In this document: positions 8,742 through 15,162 of the stretch, piece by piece
How positions within the stretch are numbered: position 1 is the first letter of the stretch
Layout: every line of letters starts with the position of its first letter
DNA from: Alloalcanivorax marinus
GTDB lineage: Bacteria > Pseudomonadota > Gammaproteobacteria > Pseudomonadales > Alcanivoracaceae
Length of the DNA: 64,000 bases
Assembly (NCBI RefSeq): GCF_016785095.1
Contig: NZ_JAEKJB010000008.1
Location: 248,001-312,000, forward strand
Direction: 5' to 3'
Notes under the pieces: model-generated
What the model saw: the letters and a program-made list of their open reading frames with translations, nothing else
Told to the model about the DNA's origin: nothing
Databases searched by the model: none
Made by a program: the position numbers and the translations under genes

Positions 8742-8782
8742 GCCCCCCGGCCCCGCCAGGAGCCGGGGGGCGCCCTTTTTTT
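8742..8782 (+). terminator. Terminator-like hairpin in the leader of the nicD operon (possible attenuator)
   Basis: A 10-bp stem (GCCCCCCGGC / GCCGGGGGGC, 8742-8771) is followed after four bases by seven Ts (8776-8782). It lies downstream of promoter/operator O2 and only 16 bp before the first gene, so transcripts from either upstream promoter must pass it. It could terminate MarR read-through or act as an attenuator. Confidence 0.6.
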
Positions 8783-8797
8783 GTTCGGGGAGGCACC

Positions 8798-9613
8798 ATG
8801 ACCCGCACTTTTCAGTACGGCGGCCAGATTCACGCTAACGGCATCCGCCAGCATTTCCTGCGTTATGGCGGCCAGGGCCCGGCCTTGCTGCTGATCCCGG
8901 GTATCACCAGCCCGGCGATCACCTGGGAGTTCGTCGCCGAGCGCCTGGGCCGGCACTTCGACACCTGGGTGCTCGACGTACGCGGCCGCGGCCTTTCGGA
9001 AAGCGGCGACCATCTGGACTATGGCCTGGATGCCTGCGCCGACGACATTCTTGCGCTGATCGACGCCCTGGCGTTGGCCGATGTCACCCTGGTCGGCCAC
9101 TCGATGGGCGCTCGCCATGGCATCCGTGCCGCCCGCCGTGGTGGCAATGCCAGCGGTATCCGCCGTCTGATGCTGGTGGACCCGCCGGTTTCCGGCCCCG
9201 GGCGCCGCGAATATCCCAGTGCCTGGCCCTGGTACGAGGACTCCATCCTTGAATGCCAGCGCGGTATCGACGGCGAGCGCATGCGCCACTACTGCCCCAC
9301 CTGGAGCGACGAACAAGTGCGGCTACGCGCCGAATGGCTGCACACCTGCGACCCGCGCGCGGTGCGCGAAAGCTTCGACGGTTTCCACCAGGACGACGTG
9401 CACGCCGACTTGCCGGCGCTGAGCAATCTGGACCTTGGCCTGATGGTGGCCGGTCGCGGCGGCGTGATTCAGCCCGAGGACGAAGAAGAGCTGCGCCAAC
9501 TGGCGCCGGGTCTGCGCATCGCCCGCGCCGGCAATGCCGGCCACATGATCCCCTGGGACGATTTCGAGGGCTTTTTCCAGGCGCTCTCCGAATTGCTCGG
9601 CCAGCCCCTCTAA
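8798..9613 (+). CDS. nicD: N-formylmaleamate deformylase (alpha/beta hydrolase)
   Basis: 271 residues, alpha/beta-hydrolase fold with nucleophile elbow GHSMG (Ser102), an early oxyanion segment LIPGITSP and the catalytic His in AGHMIPWDD (His249). NicD/PicE enzymes remove formate from N-formylmaleamate, the ring-opening product of 2,5-dihydroxypyridine, giving maleamate. The assignment rests on fold, length and the genes that follow (maleate isomerase and maleamate amidase), which is the exact nic/pic lower-pathway set. The ATG at 8798 follows a GGGGAGG site. Confidence 0.87.
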   Translation: MTRTFQYGGQIHANGIRQHFLRYGGQGPALLLIPGITSPAITWEFVAERLGRHFDTWVLDVRGRGLSESGDHLDYGLDACADDILALIDALALADVTLVGHSMGARHGIRAARRGGNASGIRRLMLVDPPVSGPGRREYPSAWPWYEDSILECQRGIDGERMRHYCPTWSDEQVRLRAEWLHTCDPRAVRESFDGFHQDDVHADLPALSNLDLGLMVAGRGGVIQPEDEEELRQLAPGLRIARAGNAGHMIPWDDFEGFFQALSELLGQPL

Positions 9614-9638
9614 CCGACGCCCGCTACAGGACTCCGCC

Positions 9639-10412
9639 ATGACCACCTATCGCATCGGACAGATCGTCCCCAGTTCCAACACCACCATGGAAACGGAAAT
9701 CCCGGCCATGCTGCACGCCCGGGAAAGCCGTTTCCCGGAACGCTTCACCTTCCACTCCAGCCGCATGCGCATGCACAAGGTAACGCCGGAGGAGTTGAAG
9801 GCCATGAACAGCCAGGGCGTGCGTTGCGCCGCGGAACTGGCGGACGCCCGCGTGGACGTGATGAGTACCGCCTGCCTGGTGGCGATCATGGCCCAGGGTC
9901 TGGGCTACCACCGCCAGACCGAGGCGGAACTGCGCCAGGCCGCCCGGGACAACCACTGCGACGCGCCGGTGATGACCTCCGCCGGCGCCCTGGTGGAAGG
10001 CCTGGAGATTCTCGGCGCCAGGAAAGTGGCACTGCTGGCGCCCTACATGAAGCCGCTCACCGAGAAGGTGGTGGCCTACATCGAGCATGAAGGCGTGCAA
10101 GTGAGCGACTGGCGCTGCTTCGAGATACCCGACAACCTGGAAGTGGGTCGTCGCGATCCGTTGAAGCTGATCGAGGACGTCGCCGAACTGAAGACCGCCG
10201 GCGTCGACGCGGTGGTGCTGTCGGCCTGCGTGCAAATGCCCTCGCTGCCGGCGATCCAGACCGTGGAAGACGCGCTGGGCATCCCGGTGGTGTCCACCGC
10301 CGTGTGCACCGTGCGCGGCATGCTCGACCGGCTCGGCCTGGAACCGGTGGTGCCCGGCGCTGGTGCCCTGCTCAGCGGCCGCTATCCGACGCCGGAGGTC
10401 AAGGCATCATGA
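9639..10412 (+). CDS. nicE: Maleate cis-trans isomerase
   Basis: 257 residues of the Asp/Glu racemase superfamily. The two catalytic cysteines expected for maleate isomerase are visible as Cys79 (STACLVA) and Cys197 (SACVQMPS), and the N-terminal PSSNTTMETE segment is typical. The enzyme converts maleate to fumarate, feeding the TCA cycle. It starts 25 bp after the deformylase gene and overlaps the next gene by 4 bp (ATGA). Confidence 0.92.
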   Translation: MTTYRIGQIVPSSNTTMETEIPAMLHARESRFPERFTFHSSRMRMHKVTPEELKAMNSQGVRCAAELADARVDVMSTACLVAIMAQGLGYHRQTEAELRQAARDNHCDAPVMTSAGALVEGLEILGARKVALLAPYMKPLTEKVVAYIEHEGVQVSDWRCFEIPDNLEVGRRDPLKLIEDVAELKTAGVDAVVLSACVQMPSLPAIQTVEDALGIPVVSTAVCTVRGMLDRLGLEPVVPGAGALLSGRYPTPEVKAS

Positions 10413-11056
10413 GTTCCCCCAGTGACAACTACGCCGGCGTCTGGGACACGCGCATCGGCTTCGGCGAGCGCGCCGCTCTGCTCAGTATTGATTTCATGAA
10501 GGCCTACACCACCGAAGGCGCCGATCTTCATGCCCCCGGCGTGGTGGCTGCCCTGCCCCACGCCGCCCAGGCCCTGGCCGCCGCCCGCCGGGCTGGCATT
10601 CCGGTGATCCACACCAACATCCGTTACCAGCCAGGGCAATTCCTTGACGGTGGCGTCTGGGTGAAAAAAGCGCCGGTGATGAAGGCCATGGTGGACGGCA
10701 ATCCGCTGGCGGAATTCTGTGACGAAGTGGCACCGCGCGATAACGAGCTGGTGATCACCAAACAGTATGCCAGCGCTTTCTTCGGCACCTCCCTGGCCGC
10801 CACCCTCACCGCCCTCGGCATCGATACCCTGGTGTTGATCGGCTGCTCAACCAGCGGCTGTATCCGCGCCTCGGCGGTGGACGGCCTTCAGCACGGCTTC
10901 CGCGTCATGGTCATCCGCCAGGCAGTGGGCGACCGCCACCCGCAACCCCACGAGGCCAACCTGTTCGACATCAACGGTAAGTACGGCGACGTGATCGACG
11001 GCGCCGACTTCCTCGCACACCTGCAAGAAAAAGGGTTTCTCCATGACCACGATTAG
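10409..11056 (+). CDS. nicF: Maleamate amidohydrolase (isochorismatase-like)
   Basis: 215 residues of the isochorismatase-like cysteine hydrolase family with the catalytic triad Asp28 (LLSIDFMKAY), Lys118 (VITKQYASAF) and Cys151 (GCSTSGC). NicF/PicF hydrolyses maleamate to maleate and ammonia. The start at 10409 overlaps the isomerase stop by 4 bp; upstream in-frame codons lie wholly within the isomerase gene and were rejected. Its 3' end overlaps the following gene by 14 bp, indicating tight coupling. Confidence 0.92.
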   Translation: MSSPSDNYAGVWDTRIGFGERAALLSIDFMKAYTTEGADLHAPGVVAALPHAAQALAAARRAGIPVIHTNIRYQPGQFLDGGVWVKKAPVMKAMVDGNPLAEFCDEVAPRDNELVITKQYASAFFGTSLAATLTALGIDTLVLIGCSTSGCIRASAVDGLQHGFRVMVIRQAVGDRHPQPHEANLFDINGKYGDVIDGADFLAHLQEKGFLHDHD

Positions 11057-12005
11057 AAAAATCGCTCTGGAAGAGCACTTCATGGCACCGGGTTTTCAGG
11101 AATACACCGCCATGTTTTTCGACAAGATCGATACCGCCAACCAGGGCGACCTGGCCGCGCGCCTGGACGATTTCGACCGTCTGCGCCTGGAAGAGATGGA
11201 TCGCCACGGTATCGAAACCGTGGTGCTTTCCCAGTCCGGGCCCAGCGTTCAGGCGGAAGCCGATACCGCCCGGGCAATCCGCCGCGCCCGCGAAAACAAC
11301 GATTACCTGGCTGAACGCATTGCGCCCCATGGGGACCGCTACGCGGGCTTCGCCACCCTGGCCATGCAGGACCCGAAGGCCGCCGCCGACGAACTGGAAC
11401 ACGCGGTGCGCGAACTCGGTTTCAAGGGCTCACTGATCAACGGCCATACCAACGGCGCCTACTACGACGACCCGGCCTACGATGTGTTCTGGGAACGCAT
11501 GCAGGATCTGGACGTGCCAATGTACCTGCACCCGATCAACCCCTGGAAGGAAGTGGATTCCATGCGTGGCCACCCGGAACTGGCCGGCGCGGTCTGGGGC
11601 TGGGGCGTGGAAACCGGTACCCATGCCCTGCGCCTGCTGTTCGGCGGCGTGTTCGATCGCTTCCCGGACCTGAAGATCATCCTGGGGCATATGGGCGAAG
11701 GTCTGCCGTTCATGCGCTGGCGTTTCGACAGTCGCTTCCCGGTGTACGCCCAGGGCGTGTCCCTGGAATTGCCACCTTCACGGTACTTCGGTCGCAATAT
11801 CGTGATCACCACCTCCGGCGTGTGCTCGGCCCCCACCCTGATGGCCGCCATCGGCGAGATGGGCGAGGACGCGGTTCTGTTCTCCGTGGATTACCCTTAT
11901 GAATCCACCGAACTGGCGGCCCGCTTCATCGAGGAAGCACCGATGAGTGACGCGGTGCGAGAGAAAGTATGCCGAGGCAACGCCAAACGCCTTCTTAAAC
12001 TCTGA
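11043..12005 (+). CDS. Amidohydrolase-family decarboxylase (PicC / gamma-resorcylate decarboxylase-like)
   Basis: 320 residues of the amidohydrolase-2 (ACMSD-like) decarboxylase family. Metal-site residues are recognisable: Glu10 and His12 (ALEEHF), His163 (YLHPINPW), His216 (LGHMGEGLP) and Asp283 (SVDYPYES). The gamma-resorcylate decarboxylases and the 3,6-dihydroxypicolinate decarboxylase PicC share this layout. In the picolinate pathway PicC yields 2,5-dihydroxypyridine, upstream of the deformylase, amidase and isomerase found here, so a hydroxypyridine-carboxylate decarboxylase is the best inference. A dihydroxybenzoate decarboxylase cannot be excluded. It is the last gene of the four-gene operon. 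Confidence 0.82.
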   Translation: MTTIRKIALEEHFMAPGFQEYTAMFFDKIDTANQGDLAARLDDFDRLRLEEMDRHGIETVVLSQSGPSVQAEADTARAIRRARENNDYLAERIAPHGDRYAGFATLAMQDPKAAADELEHAVRELGFKGSLINGHTNGAYYDDPAYDVFWERMQDLDVPMYLHPINPWKEVDSMRGHPELAGAVWGWGVETGTHALRLLFGGVFDRFPDLKIILGHMGEGLPFMRWRFDSRFPVYAQGVSLELPPSRYFGRNIVITTSGVCSAPTLMAAIGEMGEDAVLFSVDYPYESTELAARFIEEAPMSDAVREKVCRGNAKRLLKL

Positions 12006-12210
12006 ATAGCGACCCAAAAACGCATCACGAATATAAAAATAAGGCGCAGCGACCCGCCATTTGAACCGAAGCGGTGCAAACGCACCAGCCAAGTGCTCTA
12101 GTATACAAAAAAAGTCGAGGACCGCTGCCAAAAGTCCATCAAACCAAGGACTTGCGGCATCGTTGTCTGGCACGGGGCTTGCTAATCACCCCTTAGCCCC
12201 AGGCAACCAA

Positions 12211-12222
12211 TCAGCATACTGA
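12211..12222 (+). promoter_or_regulatory. Putative PicR/MarR operator O3 before the TRAP operon
   Basis: TCAGCATACTGA is a near-perfect dyad (TCAG/CTGA) and fits TCAG-N4-CTNN. A -10-like TATTAA follows at 12224-12229, and dctP starts at 12254. The rest of the 12006-12253 gap holds a GTATAC palindrome at 12101 but no gene. Confidence 0.65.
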
Positions 12223-12253
12223 CTATTAACAACGCAGCAATAGGTATCGAACG

Positions 12254-13264
12254 ATGAAAGCATACGCAGCCTTACGCCACGGTCTTCTCATTCTCGGCAC
12301 ACTGCTCCTCACTCTGCCCGGCCTCGGCCAGGCAGCCCGCGTCGGCCATGTGGAGGCCTCCGGCCAACCCCTGGACCAGGTCCTCAAACTCAGCGCCGAG
12401 CAAATCGCGGAACAAACCGACGGACGGGTGACCTTTTCCGTGTTCCCGTCCTCGCAACTGGGTAATGCCCGCGCCATGACCGAAGCGGTGCAGTTGGGCA
12501 TGCAGGATGCAGTGGTGGTACCCGCCGCCTTCATCGGCGGCTTCAACCCGCTTGTGTCGATCCTCGATATCCCCTATCTACTGCCCACCAACGACGACCA
12601 GGCCAACCAGCTCCGCAAAAGCAAGTTCGGCAAAGCCTTGCTCGATTCCTTCAAGGATCGTGGCTTCGTGGCCGTGGCCCTGTGGCCCGGCGGCTTCAAG
12701 CATTTCACCTCCAACAAGAAACTGGAGGGCATCGACGACTTCCAGGGCCAGAAATTCCGCATCATGGATTCCCGCGTATTGCGCGCCCAGTTCGAAGCAG
12801 TGGGCGCCCAGGCCATGCCGATCCCGTTCGGTGATGTTTATACCTCCCTGCAAACCGGCGTGGTCGACGGCCAGGAGAACCCGCTGGATTCCATCGCCCG
12901 GATGAAATTCCACGAAGTACAGAAATACCTGCTGCTGTCCGCCCATGGCGTGGTGGAAAACGTGGTGTTGTTCAGCCCCACTTTCTGGTCTGGCCTGTCC
13001 GACGACGACAAGAACACCGTGCGCCAGGTATTCACCGATAACGCTCTGGAACTGGCCCGCGTGAAAGGTGAGAACCAGAAGCATGCTCTGGAAGAAATCA
13101 AAGCCTCCGGCCTTACCATCAATGAGCTGGATGCCGCCGAACAGCAGGCCCTGCGCGACAAAATGTACCCCGCCGCCCGGGATGCCTTTCTCGACCAGGC
13201 CGGTGACAAAGGGCAGGAGCTGATCGACCTGTACGAAGGCGTGTACGACGACATCACTCAATAA
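12254..13264 (+). CDS. dctP: TRAP transporter solute-binding protein (DctP family)
   Basis: 336 residues with an N-terminal signal peptide (hydrophobic stretch about residues 9-26, ending GQAA). The DctP/TeaA-type binding fold is recognisable by SSQLGNARAMTEAVQLG, the RIMDSRVLRAQFEAVGA segment with the substrate-carboxylate Arg, and PFGDVYTSLQTGVVDGQENP. It would deliver an organic acid in the periplasm to the Q/M membrane subunits encoded next. Regulation by the adjacent operator O3 and its place between decarboxylase and oxygenase genes suggest an aromatic or pyridine carboxylate as ligand; this is inference. Confidence 0.93.
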   Translation: MKAYAALRHGLLILGTLLLTLPGLGQAARVGHVEASGQPLDQVLKLSAEQIAEQTDGRVTFSVFPSSQLGNARAMTEAVQLGMQDAVVVPAAFIGGFNPLVSILDIPYLLPTNDDQANQLRKSKFGKALLDSFKDRGFVAVALWPGGFKHFTSNKKLEGIDDFQGQKFRIMDSRVLRAQFEAVGAQAMPIPFGDVYTSLQTGVVDGQENPLDSIARMKFHEVQKYLLLSAHGVVENVVLFSPTFWSGLSDDDKNTVRQVFTDNALELARVKGENQKHALEEIKASGLTINELDAAEQQALRDKMYPAARDAFLDQAGDKGQELIDLYEGVYDDITQ

Positions 13265-13283
13265 CGGCGCTCCGGAGCGGCTC

Positions 13284-13787
13284 ATGTGGATCAAGTTCTG
13301 GGCCGGGCTGGCCTTCGCGGAACGGACCCTGATGGTCTGTCTGATGCTGGCCCTGCCCTGCCTCTACGGCCTCAACGTGATTCTCTACAATCTGGCCCCC
13401 GGCCTGGCGCGGCATTTCGACGGTATCGAGGAGCTGTCCCGCTTTCTGCTTGTCTGGCTGGTTTGCGTGAGCCTGGGATACACCATGGACAAGGGACGCC
13501 ATGTGTCCATGAACCTGCTGCAACGGTTCATCGGCCCGGCCTTGCTGTTGTGGATTCAGCGCGTTCTCGATCTGGTGGGCGCGCTGTTCTGCGCCTACGT
13601 GGCGGTGCTCGGCTGGCAGTTTCTGCAGCGCATCGTCGCCACCGGCCAGGTCAGCAACATGCTGGATATTTCCATGGGCTGGTTGTACGCGGCGCTACCG
13701 TTGGGCATGGCTTTGCTGACACTGCGTTATCTGCGCTACGTGCTGTTTCCCACCCATCGGCCGGCGCCGGACGACCACGCCGAATGA
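13284..13787 (+). CDS. dctQ: TRAP transporter small membrane subunit (DctQ family)
   Basis: 167 residues with four predicted membrane segments (about residues 14-32, 49-65, 86-108 and 130-150) and the conserved EELSRFLLVWLVCVSLGY and LDISMGWLYAALPLG segments of DctQ proteins. It is the small subunit of a Na+-dependent tripartite transporter. It lies 19 bp after dctP and 22 bp before dctM. Confidence 0.92.
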   Translation: MWIKFWAGLAFAERTLMVCLMLALPCLYGLNVILYNLAPGLARHFDGIEELSRFLLVWLVCVSLGYTMDKGRHVSMNLLQRFIGPALLLWIQRVLDLVGALFCAYVAVLGWQFLQRIVATGQVSNMLDISMGWLYAALPLGMALLTLRYLRYVLFPTHRPAPDDHAE

Positions 13788-13809
13788 GCCCCGACGGCAA
13801 GGATTGTTC

Positions 13810-15090
13810 ATGAAACCGTTTCTCGTAACCTGCGTCGCCGTGGCGCTGTTCATCGCCGGCGCGGAAATTTTCCTGGTGCTGGGTGTATCCGGCCTGGTCG
13901 GTAAGCATCTGTTCCTGGAAAACCTGCCCGACATCGTGATGATCCAGAAGATGATCGGCGGTATAAACCAGTCCACCCTGCTGGCCATCCCGCTGTTCAT
14001 CTTCGCCGCCGAACTAATGGCGCGGGGCAGCATCGCCGCCCGTCTCACCGGCATGGTGGAGGCATTCATCGGCCATCGCCGGGGCGGGCTCGGCCATACC
14101 ACCACCGGGGCCTGCTTCGCGTTTGGCGCGGTGAGCGGCTCGGCACCGGCCACCGTGGCCGGGCTCGGCAAGATCCTGTTCCCACGCCTGATCGAGACCG
14201 GCAGCAGCCGCTCCTTCGCGGTAGGCCTGATCGTCGCCACCGCCGAGGTTTCCCTGCTGGTGCCACCCAGCATCACCCTGATCATCTATGGCTGGCTCAC
14301 CGGCACCTCGATCATCGATCTGTTCGCCGCCGGTCTGGCCGTGGGCTGCCTGCTGGCATTCTGCTTTTCCGTTTACGTGCACATCCGCAGCCTGCGCGAT
14401 GCCCCCAAGCTGCAGGAAAAAGCGGACCGTGAGACCCGCCGCAAGGCGGTAAGCGCGGCACTGCTGCCCCTGGGCATGCCGGTGATCATTCTCGGCGGCA
14501 TTTACAGCGGCGCGTTCACCACCACCGAAGCGGCCGCCGTGGCGGCGCTCTACGCGCTGCTGGTGGAGACCCTGATCACCAGGGCACTGAGCTGGAAGGG
14601 CGTGGCCAAGGTGGCGGAATCCTCGGCACTGGTCACAACCACCCTGTTCATCATCCTGGCGGTCGGCAGCTTCGCCAGCTACCTGGTCACCGTGGCCGGC
14701 GTACCCGCCGCCATCGGCGGCTTCATCGCCGACGCCAACATCACCGCGCTGCAGTTCCTGCTGGTGGTGAACGTGGTATTCCTGATCGCCGGTATGTTCA
14801 TGGACCCGGTATCCATGCAGATCGTGCTGGTGCCGGTGCTGGCGCCGGTGGCCATGGCCTTGGGCGTGGACCCGGTGCAATTCGGCATCATCGTGGTACT
14901 GAACGTGGCCATCGGCACCATCACGCCCCCGTTCGGGCTGGATCTGTTCGTTGCCTCCAGCGCCCTGCGCGTACCGGTAACGGAGATCATCGCCGGTATC
15001 TGGCCGTTCCTGCTGGTCAATCTGGTGGTCCTGGCCCTGGTCACCCTGTTCCCGCCCCTGTCCACCTTCCTGCCTCAGCTATTGCACTGA
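13810..15090 (+). CDS. dctM: TRAP transporter large permease subunit (DctM family)
   Basis: 426 residues, highly hydrophobic with about 12 membrane segments. DctM signatures include LAIPLFIFAAELMARG, ACFAFGAVSGSAPATVAGLG and GTITPPFGLDLFVASSAL. It forms the translocation path for the substrate captured by DctP. The ATG at 13810 was chosen over a TTG two codons upstream. It closes the TRAP operon; the next promoter (operator O4) follows 30-50 bp later. Confidence 0.94.
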   Translation: MKPFLVTCVAVALFIAGAEIFLVLGVSGLVGKHLFLENLPDIVMIQKMIGGINQSTLLAIPLFIFAAELMARGSIAARLTGMVEAFIGHRRGGLGHTTTGACFAFGAVSGSAPATVAGLGKILFPRLIETGSSRSFAVGLIVATAEVSLLVPPSITLIIYGWLTGTSIIDLFAAGLAVGCLLAFCFSVYVHIRSLRDAPKLQEKADRETRRKAVSAALLPLGMPVIILGGIYSGAFTTTEAAAVAALYALLVETLITRALSWKGVAKVAESSALVTTTLFIILAVGSFASYLVTVAGVPAAIGGFIADANITALQFLLVVNVVFLIAGMFMDPVSMQIVLVPVLAPVAMALGVDPVQFGIIVVLNVAIGTITPPFGLDLFVASSALRVPVTEIIAGIWPFLLVNLVVLALVTLFPPLSTFLPQLLH

Positions 15091-15125
15091 CCGGAAGGGG
15101 GCGGTGGTGTACCCTCACGAACAAA

Positions 15126-15146
15126 TAGGAAGTATACTGATTAAAT
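15126..15146 (+). promoter_or_regulatory. Putative PicR/MarR operator O4 before the Rieske oxygenase operon
   Basis: The 16-mer TAGGAAGTATACTGAT (15126-15141) is identical to that at 8705-8720; the core on the minus strand (15129-15140) is TCAGTATACTTC. A -10-like TTAAAT follows at 15141-15146. The oxygenase gene starts at 15163. I see no strong -35 box. Confidence 0.68.
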
Positions 15147-15162
15147 ATCGAGGACGATCATC

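Noticed and set aside
12101..12106. GTATAC palindrome after the decarboxylase gene as a fifth operator
   Set aside because: It shares only the six-base core and lacks the TCAG/CTGA flanks.
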